Notes: a model not told the origin generated them from the letters alone. A stretch of 64,000 bases of DNA from Gonatopus flavifemur (GCA_018340375.1 JAFFJZ010000020.1:744001-808000), one strand, 5' to 3'. Shown: positions 42,182 through 53,815, counted from the first letter of the stretch. Numbers and translations: made by a program.

Positions 42182-43800
42182 TTTATATTGTTAGAAGCAT
42201 ATATGGTGAAATGGTACTGTAACTTCTTTCGTTTACCAAGATTGGGTTGTTTTTTAATTTTAATTTCCTGTATGCATTCGATGCTGTTCAGTGAATGCGG
42301 TTGAGAAAAAAATCGACATTTTTGAAATCAGGAGTCTACAAAGAAAGAAATTACATTGTGTTGCAACACAAGAATATATAATATTCTATATTTATGTTAC
42401 AATTCATAATTCAAATATCTTATTACTGCAATTACATTATCAACAGCATGATCTTTTCCTAACCGCGTATACATTTCCACATTGTTTATTCATCGATAAG
42501 GTACGTGGAGAAACCATCAAATTCTTTGGAATTGGAAAACTCGGTAACAAAAAATCAGATTCAAGTACTGTGCCATATACCTTCACGATTATTTACATTC
42601 TAAATCACTCGTTATAAGAATTGTATCCGTAACAATCAATTGCAAGATCTCAGCGAACAATCATAAGAATAGATCAGAATGAGATAAAAGTATGAGAGCT
42701 CGCACTATTCCATTCAAACGTAACACAGTCTCCGAGATACATGCATACTTATTTCCAGTCATTTGTCGATACAACATTCGATAGAAACTATCTACCCGTG
42801 GTGTAATTGTCAGTCACGTCTCTTGTCACAATCTCCTAGAATGGATCAAATTTTCTTCTATAGATATTCACGTTTGAGAGAATCTGACAAAAAATCATAT
42901 TCCTGTATCATCAGAAGATATCCTTGAAGGTAAATTTTTATCCTTGGCACATGGGCTGATCTTGAAATAGCTTTTGATTCATTTAATCCATCCTTGGACT
43001 CACGATCGCATTCTCGGTTGCCCATTGAGAGATAAGCCGAGGAGAACGAAAGTGAGTTGTTAAATGGGTCTACGAGTTGAATCGTATCGAATCCACGAAG
43101 CCCAATGGATGCCCTTGGCCTGCGATCGAGTGGTCTCGAATCCAGTCGGTGAATACACAAGCTTATAATTATTCAGACATCGCATTCGAGTTCCCCACCT
43201 ATGTGTGCCGAGTTGTGAATATATCACGTAAAATCGCTAGGTATTCAGATACAATAGAATCCGTGATGTTGGATGAACTTGGAAAAGATTTGAATCTTTT
43301 CTCGAATGTCCCTTCTTGCCGTCTACTAGGTAATGATGTTCAATAATTGCATATAATCTGTTGGAGGAATCAATTGAAATTTATTGTGGAGTAAGCGAAT
43401 CTTCATGTGGTTGTGCATTGTTTAATAGGGTGGGCCGAAAAACCCGAGCTTTCGAATTCCGGAATCTAATAGTGCGCAAAAGTTGCCTTGAAGGAATACA
43501 AATCGAGCTCAAAGAGAAAAATTCAAATCGGTCAAGATTTGGGTTAGCGTATCGAATGTGAAAATCCTCATTTTTCACAATTTTCGGAGATTAACATGTA
43601 TTTTCTTAAATATGTGTATATTTCACTATTCATTATCAAAAAAATAATAGTTGAGCATATAAATAGAGTAAATGTACATATATATTATATATACAATATA
43701 CACGCATTTCAAAAGTGCCTTGCCGGTGCAGCTCTTGTTCTCACCACATACATATTATTGAGTATGTACTTTTCTATTATCATTGAAAAGTAATCTCCTG
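42180..43800. other. Intergenic, no convincing gene
   Basis: Open frames at 42291-42617 (+), 43077-43346 (+) and 42858-43160 (-) show no motif that I recognise, and overlap on opposite strands. I would not annotate any as a gene. Confidence 0.4.
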
Positions 43801-43803
43801 CTC

Positions 43804-44371
43804 CTAAACAGGGAATTGTGCCTTGTTCGAGAACGAAGGCATACTTTTCCTGGACATGAAGGTGGCTCGGATAAAACCATTCCTATTCTTATACCCAACA
43901 ACTGTTTTTGCTGACTCTGTCACTAACTTGACACAGTGCTCAACTGATTGTGTATGACAAGGAAAGCCTTTGATATCCCAATCTGGGATAGATCTAGTTA
44001 CAATCAGCGAAGCTATGTGTTCAGTCGAGACATGACGTAGAAGGGGTGGCGAAGATGGTTTAGTGGAATTCCAGTCGATACATCGTGAATATTCCATCGC
44101 AGCAAAGTTAATTTTTGGAATCACGAAGTTACGAACTGGCTTCTTCTCATTCAGAGTTGATTCCCTTGCTTCAATTATTTTGTTCAGGCCAAGTTCTCTT
44201 ACATCTCTGCTCATATCCATTGCCATTGACAAAAGTCAGTTCTCCGGATGAGCAAAGTACGCATTTCGCTGAATAACAGGATCTATAATATCAAGGAGGT
44301 TTCTAGGTAAGTACCTTGAGGTTTCGATAACTCTGAACACGTGTTTAGGTGCATCTATAATAGAACTATTT
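43804..44371 (-). pseudogene. Fragment of an unnamed invertebrate transposon-associated protein
   Basis: The minus strand reads KHVFRVIETSRYLPRNLLDI, IDPVIQRNAYFAHPEN, then a TGA, then LLSMAMDMSRDVRELGLNKI, PKINFAAMEYSRCIDW, GFPCHTQSVEHCVKLVTESA and RDGFIRA-like NRNGFIRATFMSRKSMPSF to its stop. I recognise the order IDPVIQRNAxFxHPEN ... HTQxVERxVKLVTEA ... GFIRxxxxSRxxMPxF from many unnamed insect and cnidarian proteins in repeat contexts; its function is unknown to me. A single in-frame TGA near 44246 breaks it, and the N-terminus is missing. Confidence 0.5.
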
Positions 44372-44639
44372 TTCTATATGACAAACAATCTGAACAAACA
44401 AATGAATTTCACAACGCGGAATCATGACACAATCATTTGTAAAATTTCTGAGACTGCATCGACCTGAATCCAAGGCGCAGCGGACTCCTTTTCTTCCCGT
44501 CTCTTTTTTATCTTCCTCTTTTCTTCCTCCTACACATTGTTGTTTGATTGAACACAGCAACAAAGGCACGTTGACTGAATCAGAAAAAATTCCATGGCGT
44601 GATTCCCCACTCTCAACGGCCAAGAATTATCGCTTTTTC

Positions 44640-45060
44640 GAATAGAGCGATTCTGATGGAAAAAGTAGAGTCCACTTTCGGGAGTAATACGGAGATCACG
44701 CCTCGCATAAGCGGACACGCGAAAACTCGGCTTACAAATTGTAACTTCGAATAGTTTCGCGTTCTGTACCGAGTGTAATTTCCGCGCGAGTTCCACGTGC
44801 CGTAAATTCGGTCGAATTATTCTTCCCGGCCAAAGTCCCGCTTGGTAGCTCTCACCCTACAATTCCTTTGCACTCGAAATCTTTATTTCGAGTTAGTTTT
44901 AATAGAGTCAGTGCGTGCTCGTGAACCCAGGATTCGTCCTGACATCCTTCTCCCCACATTGGAACAAACATTCCTGGTAACCAACAACATCCCGTGTGCT
45001 GTCCTGGGATCAGCTCGTGCGGAAAGCATCGATCACATGGTCATCTAAAAGTAAGTTCTA
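44640..45060 (+). other. CpG-richer block, possible LTR/leader fragment
   Basis: G+C- and CpG-richer than the flanks. Contains an arthropod initiator-like TCAGTG at 44899, later TGGTAACCAACAACA (44976), which could be read as a primer-binding-like TGG start after an LTR, and CTAAAA/GTAAGT (45046), a good splice-donor match. No second LTR and no gag/pol seen. A host promoter-exon is an alternative. Confidence 0.25.
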
Positions 45061-45477
45061 GCACAAATTTATGTACATACTGAACACACGTACACACAAA
45101 CTCACACTTCTTGTATCATAAACCACCTCGATATTGACATCTGTAATTGTGAAATTGAAGATTCATTGATTCTATTCATTCATTCTATTTACTGTTGTTT
45201 CTTTGTAATATTCCACCTTTTCATTTTTGGAAGAATGAATATTTATGAATAGTAAGCCAAATTACACTAGGAATTGAATCTTTAGTTCATTTCTCTTCCT
45301 TTTCAACATTGTGCGAAACTCATTGAACTCAACTACGGGTGCCGCCTTGGAATTTTGTAATTTCTTGGCAAGCTCAAAACCCGAGCAGACCCACACATTC
45401 GATTCGGTCCATCGAATATGATTTTTATCATTTTGTATGGGCAAACACACGAGAGGGTACCTATAGTTGTCCCTATA

Positions 45478-45645
45478 GCTGTGGATTCATAAATAAATTC
45501 AACAGTTTTTCACACAAACATTTCCTCCAGTGGATTTTCAAACGAAGTTTGGAGAAAATCAAACCTCCTTGGTTCCTTAACCGAAACTTTGATTTTCTTG
45601 TTCTTGTGTAAAAAGAAACTAGCAATTTATCTGTGAATCCATAAA
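45478..45645. repeat. Hairpin MITE
   Basis: GCTGTGGATTCATAAATAAA at the left pairs with TTTATCTGTGAATCCATAA at the right; the inner parts GTTTTTCACACAA/TTGTGTAAAAAG also pair. Confidence 0.7.
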
Positions 45646-45825
45646 AAAATTTTACACGGTCATTCACAGTGAGGGTGTAAATGATCTACACAACTACGGA
45701 AATTCAGGATTCAGGAATCACTTAGCAAGTAAAGGGAAAAAATCTCTACTAATTTTTTAATAGCAACTGTTATCGTGAAACTACGATATAATCCTATAAA
45801 CAGGAGTACAATTCTTCTATCGTGA

Positions 45826-46415
45826 ATGACCTATGGAACAACGGGAATTTCAGTTTCAGGAACCACATACAAAAACCAGAGGGCTCCGCCCCTTGACTGC
45901 TTCGCTTCGCTCAGCAGTCCGACCCCCTTCAAAATTTGCTTCGCTCATTTTGAATGGATGGTAGCCCACATGTGCTCGCTTTTGAACAATTCAGATATCC
46001 GGGGATACATGGAAAGGCACTCATCGGTTTTTCACTCAATTGAGAAACTTTGTCAATGTAATATCCAGAAAGCCTGGAACTGACTGCCTGCCATCCTTTA
46101 TACCATCTCCAAATGATTCAGAAACATGTACCTGGAGAACTACAGAATTTCAACTGTCCTGGTAAAAATGAAGCCTGGAAGCGCGACGGAAGCGTAAGCT
46201 AAAAGACATTGAGGCGTGATAAGCGTAACGAAGAGTTATTTCGGCGTAATTTAGGAATGAATCGGAATATTTTCAGGCTTCATTTGTTTCAAAAGCTACT
46301 TTCTTCACTTTTGGATTCTCACTGGAGCGTGGTCGTCATAACGTCAAACCGCTCTTTGAGAGTCTTCGGATGCAGTACAGCTTACACGGGAAGATCGAAA
46401 TTCTTATTTTCTTTC
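45826..46415. other. Intergenic, nothing recognised
   Basis: A few words repeat (GGAACAACGGGAATTTCAG-like text also at 45690), but no gene or defined element. Confidence 0.4.
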
Positions 46416-46419
46416 AAGA

Positions 46420-47600
46420 TTGGAGCCCAGATTTTGATTCAGCACCCTGGAAAATCCCTAGAACCCATGTTACATATAACAATGTAATTTTGTTCATTGG
46501 AGCCAGAATCACTATATCCACGTGTGCCATATCGGATTCGCCATTTCGGAATCGGTTTTCGAGGTCAGATTTGGATTCCTCACCCTCCAAAACCCCTAGG
46601 ACCCATGTTCCATATGAATCTGTCCACAAATGCGAAGTTGACTGAATTCACGTCCGCCATATTAGATCCGCCATCTTGAATTCGTTTTCCGCCGTCAGAT
46701 TCGGATTCCTCACCCTCGAAAACCCCTAGGACCCATGTGTCATACAAATCTGTCCACAAATGCGAAGTTGACTGAATTCACGTCCGCCATATTAGATCCG
46801 CCATCTTGAATTCTTTTTCCGCCGTCAGATTCGGATTCCTCACCCTCGAAAACCCCTAGGACCCATGTGTCATACAAATCTGTCCACAAATGCGGAGTTG
46901 ACTGAATTCACGTCCGCCATGTTGGATCCGCCATCTGGAATCCGTTTTTCGACGTCAGATTCGAATTCCTCACCCTCCAAAACCCCGAGGACCCATGTTT
47001 CATATAAATCTGTCCACAAATGCGGAATTGACTCAATTCACGTCCGCCATCTTGGATTCACCATCTTGAATTCGTTTTTCGACGTCACATTCGTATTCTT
47101 CATCCTTCAAAATCCCTGGGACCCGTATTTCCCCAGCCAGCAAAGTGCTTCCGAATTCACGTTTCCGCTACTAGCAGTGCTAGTGGTAGCAACGTAGTAG
47201 CTTTTCCATTACCGTGAGACTGCATGCTACCATAACATATATATGATTCAATTTATAACGTAGCACTACCTCAGCACTACCAGTATTATCCTGGAGCGCT
47301 ACCACGTAGTGCTCCCAGTAAAAATACTACCAAGTCACTCCTATTTCCATACATAAATGAAGCCATATATGTACAGAAGATTTTTAACTGTATAAGTGAA
47401 TGGAGCACCACTGCCAGAAGCGCTACCTTGATTTTGTTGGCTGGGTCATGTAAATCTGCCCACAAATGCGAAGTCGACTGAATTCACGTCCGCCATGTTG
47501 GATCCGCTATCGTGAATTCGGGATTTGACCCCAGATTCGAATTTAGCACCCTTAAAAACCCCTAGGACCCATGTTTCATAATAATTCATCGATCCGAGCC
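46420..47600 (+). repeat. 130-bp satellite array, interrupted by a MITE
   Basis: GACCCATGT recurs at about 46472, 46600, 46730, 46860 and 46990 and, as GACCCGTAT, 47120: a 130-bp step. The array resumes at 47446. Each unit holds CACGTCCGCCATATTAGATC, CGCCATCTTGAATTCG and AACCCCTAGGACCCATG. The core CGTCCGCCATATTGGATCCG is shared with the 121-bp unit, so the two satellites look related. Confidence 0.9.
47132..47445. repeat. MITE, CCCAGCCAGCAAA termini, GTAGTGCT words
   Basis: CCCAGCCAGCAAAGTGCT at the left and TTTTGTTGGCTGGG at the right. The interior repeats AGCACTACC/GGTAGTGCT/GCTACCACGTAG words in both orientations. It interrupts the 130-bp array within one unit. Confidence 0.85.
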
Positions 47601-47649
47601 AAGATAACGAATCTTCAAAGACTGCGGAGAAAATGACGTATATATATAT

Positions 47650-47850
47650 CTCAATAAAAAAACTCCAAAAAAGTGAAACAATAACGCCAAGTACATGAAA
47701 GTGCCTCCAAAACTTACAAAAAGAAAAAACAAAATCTAAAAATACATTCTAAAGGGAAATTGTACTACATTCAAAATGTTGATGAAACACAATAGGATAT
47801 ATCTCATCTGGAAAAAGATGTGAAATCAATATGAGCTGCCAAGTACATTT
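47650..47850 (-). repeat. Dispersed repeat, inverted copy
   Basis: The reverse complement matches 30595-30790 through CCAAATGTACTTGGCAGCTC and TTTGGAGTTTTTTTATTGAG. Adjacent to the 130-bp satellite, as the 30.6-kb copy is adjacent to a 121-bp unit. Confidence 0.8.
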
Positions 47851-47859
47851 GGGTATTCA

Positions 47860-48230
47860 AATGGTATCACACTAAACAATGATTGTTGCCGTTATATAGA
47901 ACAGGATGTTGATACAACGAGGTGGCAACTGAGTAATTGCACATTCCAGCTTGTGGTGGTCATACAACAGTGGCTCTTTTGTAACCTCAACATAAGAACA
48001 TAACAATCACACATGTTATATCGATTCAATGGAATTCAAACATAACTTTGTGATGTAATAGCAGTAAGAAAGTTTTATTACAATGATATCACCTCAATAA
48101 AACTGTGTTTCGGAAGATGTAAACCATTTCTGGTATATTGTCACTTCAGTTTGTTCAAAATGTATTCAAAGTAATTCATGATCATTAAAAAGCAATATTG
48201 TATCGAATATCCAAACCAAACGTGTTGGTT
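47860..48230. other. Intergenic with a dispersed repeat
   Basis: AATGTATTCAAAGTAATTCA to TATCCAAACCA (48156-48218) recurs at 53831-53893. No gene. Confidence 0.6.
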
Positions 48231-48235
48231 GTTCC

Positions 48236-48406
48236 TGATTTTTCAATCAATGTCGATACGAAACACTTGGCGCGGCCGATAAAGATTTTAGTATATAACT
48301 TTCTGCTCACATGCATTCAACAAAGTCGTTTGAATACAATTAAGACTCAAAACTCATGTCATCGGCCGCGCCAAGGTTTCGTATCAACCTCAATTGAAAA
48401 ATCATG
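48236..48406. repeat. Hairpin MITE
   Basis: TGATTTTTCAATCAATGTCG and ACACTTGGCGCGGCCGAT at the left pair with ATCGGCCGCGCCAAGG and CAATTGAAAAATCATGA at the right; the loop is about 75 bp. Confidence 0.85.
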
Positions 48407-48409
48407 ACA

Positions 48410-49600
48410 TTCATATTCAAGTATTCTAAGTACCTACACAGTTTGTAGCTAGTTTTTACTCAAAATACCCAGGACCCACCGCGAGGAGGTAACTGCTTTC
48501 AGAGTCTGCTGACTTCGTCAGAAAAATTTTATCGGATCGGCTCCAGGTTTTACCCAGTTATTCTCTACTTTCTACTCAAAAAATAACTGTGTGAAACCTG
48601 GAACCGATCCGATAAAATTTTTCTGACGACGTCTGCCAAAAGAGCCCAAAAATCGTTCAAAAAGCATGTTCCTCTGGATTTACTCAACAGTTATTGATTT
48701 TTTAGAAAAACGTTTCAGATGAAAGTTTCAGGTCTCTAAAGCACATCTTCTATGTCTGTATAGTTTTTCCTGTCAGTCAACCGTTCTTCCAAAAAATTAA
48801 CAGAAATAGCAAAAAGTGGAAAAAATCAATTCAGCCAATATACGTTTAACGAAACGATATTATTCCAAATTGAACGATATGGATACGATACTCAGACTTG
48901 ACGATATTATCTAAAAACGGAACGATTTTTGTATGAACATCGTATCACATATTATTGCGTCCAACTTTATGTAGTACTCAGTATGTGTATGTTCTCACAG
49001 TTAATGGTTTTCACGGAAGGGTCATTCATTTTGATCCAAAAGTGAACATCTGCATTATTGGTGCTACAAGTTTATGAAATTTTGTGTCTTTCCTATAAAG
49101 TTTCCCATTGTATATACTTATTTTATGTTGTGATGAATAACTCATTGGGAATGTTTTTAGTCTTCTCATCTTTTTTTTTTTATTTTTCTCGACAGGGTTG
49201 GTTCGACGGGGAAAATTATAGGGACATAAAATGTGTATTTTTTAAAGATCTAAAACTTTCATCTCAAAAGTTTTCCTACAAAATCAATAACTGTTGAGTA
49301 AATCCAGAAAAACATGCTTTTTGAACGATTTTTGAGCTCTTTTGGCAGACTTCGTCAGAAAAATTTCATTGGATCGGCTCCAGGTTCCACACAGTTATTT
49401 TTTGAGTAGAAAGTAGAAAATAACTGGGTGAAACCTGGAGCCGATCCGATAAAATTTTTCTGACGAAGTCAGCAGACTCTGAAAGCAGTTACCTCCTTGC
49501 GGTGAGTCCTGGGTATTTTGAGTAAAAACTAGCTAAAAACTGTGTAGGTACTTAGAATACTTGAATATGAATTTCATGATTTTGCAATAACTTGCAGAAA
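48410..49600. mobile_element. Long-inverted-repeat element with hairpins inside each arm
   Basis: The left arm (48410-48740) and right arm (about 49255-49590) are inverted copies: ATTCAAGTATTCTAAGTACC against GGTACTTAGAATACTTGAAT, also CTTTCAGAGTCTGCTGACTT. Within each arm the stretch GTCAGAAAAATTTTATCGGA to TCCGATAAAATTTTTCTGAC is itself a palindrome. No coding capacity. Confidence 0.8.
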
Positions 49601-50297
49601 TAAATGACACAGTTCCCATGCGGTACTGTCCATGGAGTGATAAATAACTCATGGAAATGTTTTTAGTCTTCTCATCTTTTTTTTTATTTTTCTCGACAGG
49701 GTTGGTTCAACGGGGAAAATTATAAGGACATAAAATGTGTATTTTTCGAAGATCTGAAACTTTCATCTCAAAAGTTTTCCTACAAAATCAATAACTGTTG
49801 AGTAAATCCAGAAAAACATGCTTTTTGAACGATTTTTGAGCTCTTTTGGCAGACTTCGTCAGAAAAATTTCATTGGATCGGCTCCAGGTTCCACACAGTT
49901 ATTTTTTGAGTAGAAAGTAGAAAATAACTGGGTGAAACCTGGAGCCGATCCGATAAAATTTTTCTGACGAAGTCAGCAGACTCTGAAAGCAGTTACCTCC
50001 TTGCGGTGAGTCCTGGGTATTTTGAGTAAAAACTAGCTAAAAACTGTGTAGGTACTTAGAATACTTGAATATGAATTTCATGATTTTGCAATAACTTGCA
50101 GAAATAAATGACACAGTTCCCATGCGGTACTGTCCATGGAGTGATAAATAACTCATGGAAATGTTTTTAGTCTTCTCATCTTTTTTTTTATTTTTCTCGA
50201 CAGGGTTGGTTCAACGGGGAAAATTATAAGGACATAAAATGTGTATTTTTCGAAGATCTGAAACTTTCATCTGAAAAGTTTTCCTACAGAATCAATA
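49138..50297. repeat. Tandem duplication, 504-bp unit, 2.3 copies
   Basis: The right arm plus flank is repeated with a 504-507-bp period: ACTCATKGGAATGTTTTTAG at 49141, 49648 and 50152. Units 2 and 3 look almost identical, so the duplication is recent. The third copy breaks off at 50297 where the next element starts. Confidence 0.9.
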
Positions 50298-50953
50298 CTG
50301 GATTTATTTCGCATGTAATCACGTGACATGGGTTACTCCTGTGAATATATCACATAGATTACCTATGGAGGGATATTGCACGGGTTACCCATATGAGAAT
50401 TCCAAACACAACAAAAACTCACATGAACTTGAGACAATGAACTGTTATTTTACCATTGCTGTTTTACATTCACGTAAGTTTTTGGCCTGTTTGGTATCCT
50501 CGCAGCGGTAACCCGTGCAATATTTCCCCATGAGTAACCCATGTGATATATTCGCATGAGTGATCCATGAGACATTTGCACGAATAACCCATGTGATTCA
50601 CCATGATGAATGAGCAAGGTACATTAGGGTGTCAAGTGAATGATTGACATATTCGAACTCGATCAATATGAATGTAATCTACAATTGAGAGTCGATATGT
50701 ATTTCTGTTCTAAGTTCAATTAATTGTTTAAAATTTTAGTGTGATCTATTTCTCAATATTTTCGCTCATTAATCCATGTGAAGACGCATGTAACCCACTT
50801 GAGTCCCATACAACCCACTTAATTCCCATGCAAAGACCCACGTCATCCCATTGATCCACATGTGAAAACACATGCGACCCACTTCACTCCCATGCGAAGA
50901 ACCATGCGACCCACTCAATTCCCATAAAAAGACCCATGCGAACTAATTGGGAA
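50298..50953. mobile_element. Word-repeat element, CCCATGTG words
   Basis: TACTGGATTTATTTCGCATG at the left is echoed inverted by CATGCGAACTAATTGGGAAT ... CAGTA at the right. The interior is TAACCCATGTGATATATTCG, CACATGGGTTAC and CCCATGCGACCCACT words in both orientations. No transposase. Confidence 0.65.
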
Positions 50954-52142
50954 TTTACAGTAGGGTATTCTGATGAAAATGGAAGAATATTCAAATACCG
51001 TGTATTCGAAAATCCGGATGAAACCGATATGATTTCATGATTGTAAATCCAGACAGATACCATTCAAATTTTCATCTGCATCTACGGATGAGAACTGGGA
51101 GACTTCCCACCTTTATTCATTCGAATATCCGGATGAAATATACTGGATTTCATGGTTGGAAATCCAGATCAATACCATGAAAATTTTTGTCCGCAAGTGC
51201 AGATGAAAACAGAAAGACTTTTCACCTTGATTCATCCGGTTGAAACCGATATGATTCCATGATTGTAAATCCGGAGAGATACCATGGGATCCGCATATGC
51301 GGGTGGAAACAAAAAGACTTTCAGACTCCATTTATCCGACAATCCAAATGAAATCGATATGATTTGATGACTGTAAGTCCAGGTCAATATCATTAAAATT
51401 CTCCTTCGCGTATGCGGATGAAAACGGAAAAACACTCCAATGTACACATGTACTTGCTCAAGGTGATTATATGCGAAGTCGCGCAATAGCTCATTCGGTT
51501 AGGTCTTAGGCTTCAGACGGTAGGCCGGTAGGAATGTAAGTTCGAACCCTGTAGGTAGGATATGATTTTCTCTCAATTTACATGAGTGGACAAGGTTCCT
51601 CAACGATTTTCGAACAAGGATATGCGAATAAAGATCCTTGTACAGGGTGATTGCTTCCAGTATAATACTGGGATCCTCCAATTAATTTTTTTTGTCCACT
51701 GTAGTTCATCCGAAAATTCGGACAAAGTCGACAAAATTCAATGATTGGAGATGTTGATCAATACCACTGAAATTTTCATCCGCATTTCCAGTCGACAACA
51801 AAAAGGATTTCCATTTCATTTCGTTCGACAATACGGATGGAATCGGTACAATATCAAGTTGAGGATTTCGTATCAATACCATCAAAATTCTAATCCGCGT
51901 ATGCGGATGGGAACGGGAAGGCTTCCTCATTCACTCCATCTGGCAATACGTTTGAAATCGGTGATATTTTATGCTCAGAAATCCGTATCAATACCATCGA
52001 AGTTTATGTCCGCATTTCCAGTTCCAAACGGGAAAATAAATTCTCATTCTGTTTTCTTCCGTATTTTACGGGACAAAAACCGATATCAAGCGGAAAGGAA
52101 AAATTTTCTTTCCGTTTCTCTCCGTCATTTTTAGAAGGGTAC
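50954..52142. mobile_element. Word-repeat element, ATCCGGATGAAA words, about 115-bp units
   Basis: About seven diverged units of ATCCGGATGAAA, CGATATGATTTCATGATTGT, AAATCCAG and TTTTCATCCGCATATGCGGA follow one another at roughly 100-120-bp steps on both sides of a SINE. Termini (GGGTATTCTGATGAAAATGG and the complement of CCGTCATTTTTAGAAGGGTA) are imperfect inverted repeats beside TA. Confidence 0.65.
51478..51690 (+). repeat. tRNA-derived SINE with GGTA-rich spacer
   Basis: Box A TAGCTCATTCGG (51487-51498) and box B AGTTCGAACCC (51539-51549), 52 bp apart. Between them lies ACGGTAGGCCGGTAGGAATG; a further GTAGGTAGGAT follows box B. It interrupts the ATCCGGATGAAA array. This copy shows the short GGTA motif in the place where another copy carries the 3.6-kb expansion. 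Confidence 0.7.
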
Positions 52143-52197
52143 AGTTCAAACAAACTGAAGTTACAATATACCAAAAATCTTTCACATATCCTTTGGA

Positions 52198-52340
52198 TAA
52201 CCAATGTACTTAGTCGCTCATATTGATTCCATATCTTTTTTTTTCAAATAGAGCATGTCCTTTTATATCTCCTCGAAATTCCGAATGAAGTGAAATTTTC
52301 CTTTAGAATGTGTTTTGAGATTTTTTTTTGAAATTGAAAC
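52198..52340 (+). repeat. Dispersed repeat, third copy
   Basis: CCAATGTACTTAGTCGCTCA and TTTCCTTTAGAATGTGTTTT match the 30.6- and 47.7-kb copies. It follows a tandem array, as they do. Confidence 0.65.
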
Positions 52341-52467
52341 GATAATACAATGGGTGGGATTGAATTTCAAATATGAAAAATAATATTCACCTCTTTATTT
52401 TTACCAAGTGCGGAATTTTTAATGAATTCAAGAGGAAGAGACCACGTTCTTGGAAAATCTCCGAGCA

Positions 52468-53325
52468 TATTCAATTCAAAGTAATTTCTAAAGGTTTGGA
52501 GAGTCATGAAAACTGTTCAGAGACTTTGTGCGAATCCACACAGGAGTTTTCCAATCAACTGACCAGTATGAATGCAGTAAATCATGAAATATTTTCATTG
52601 AGAAACTTTGTACGAATTCATACAGTAGTTTTCAAATCAACTGACCAGTATGAAATGGCTATCGTTCAGGTGCTACACTGTAAAAAATCTTTCTTGTGAA
52701 GTACTCATATCTGAATTGGAAGGTCACAGTTTCTTTGTTGAAGGACTACGTTGAGCATAGAGAAAATAAATTTTTATTGTAAAAGGCTTACGCTCAACGT
52801 ACAAGAAATAAATTTTTTTTAGAGAAGTCCTACACTCAGCGTAGTGATATTACACAAGTTTAGAAATTATTCACGCTCTGCGTAGGTTATAAAGTTTTCC
52901 ACACTGAGCATGGGCAATTTACGAACTTTTGTGATATGACTTTCCAAAAGTCTGAGTGCAGGACTCTTCCAAAAAAAATGTATTTCTTCTATGTTGAGCA
53001 TAAGACTTCTACAATCAAAATTTATCTGTTCTATGCTGAACGTAGTACATCGACAAAAAAACTGTGATTTTCCAATTCAAATATGAGTAATTCTCAACAA
53101 AGATTTTTTACAGTATAGCGCCTGGATGCTAGCCATTTCATACTGGTCAGTTAATTTGAAACTACTGTATGAATTCGTACAAAGTTTCTAAATAAAAATT
53201 CTTCATGACTCACTGAATCATAATGGTCAGTTGATTTGAAAACTACTGTGTGGATTTGTACAAAGTTTTTAAAAATTTTTTATGACTTACTGAACCTTTA
53301 GAAATTACTTTGAACGGATTTGATC
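52468..53325. repeat. Foldback element, about 200-bp arms
   Basis: The left arm (52468-52673) and right arm (53118-53325) are inverted, each with two tandem subunits (CAACTGACCAGTATGAATG; CAACTGACCAGTATGAAATG). Its centre is occupied by a MITE. Confidence 0.85.
52676..53115. repeat. TA-flanked MITE, CACTGTAAAAAA ends, TACGTTGAGCATAG words
   Basis: CACTGTAAAAAATCTTTCTT at the left, AAAGATTTTTTACAGTA at the right, TA at 52674-52675 and 53116-53117. Arms also pair through TACTCATATYTGAATTGGAA. Interior words TACGTTGAGCATAG/CTACGCTGAGTGTAG in both orientations. Confidence 0.9.
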
Positions 53326-53339
53326 CATAATTACGATCC

Positions 53340-53640
53340 TTAAATCCCTATTGAACAGAATATGTTTGTTTTATTATCAACATATATTGGGAATAGAAAT
53401 TTGTGAGAATACAGATATTTAGGATTAATCATATTCATAAATAGACTTATTTGAGAACAGAAATAATTAGGAATAGAAATATTTGAGAGGAGAGGTATTT
53501 ACGAATAGAGATATTTGAACACAGACTGAATGGAGAATAGAGGAATATCTCTTTTCTCAAATATTTCTATTCCTATGCCTAAATAACTGTATTTCCAAAT
53601 ATTTTTACACTCGATAAGTCTATTCTTGAGGGTATCCCAT
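53340..53640. repeat. Word-repeat DNA, GAATAGARATATTT words
   Basis: Degenerate GAATAGAAATATTTGAGA words and their complement near 53520-53580. No defined ends. Confidence 0.45.
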
Positions 53641-53647
53641 TGGCCCC

Positions 53648-53815
53648 ACAGTTACTGAATCTCTCTACCCAAAATACTCGGAAATAATTCGATAAAATAG
53701 AAAAAATCAACCAACCAGACGCTGTATTGGTACGTAACAAGGTCTGGCTGGTTGATTTGTTCCATTTTATTGAATTGTCATAGAGTATTTTGGGTTGAGA
53801 GATTTAGTAACTCTA
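53648..53815. repeat. Hairpin MITE, about 75-bp arms
   Basis: AGTTACTGAATCTCTCTACC and CAAAATACTCGG at the left pair with GAGTATTTTGGGTTGAGAGA and TTTAGTAACT at the right; AAATCAACCAACCAGAC/GTCTGGCTGGTTGATTT close the stem. Confidence 0.85.

Noticed and set aside
42858..43346. Opposing frames of 100 and 89 codons
   Set aside because: They overlap antisense, neither matches a family known to me, and no start or splice context favours either.
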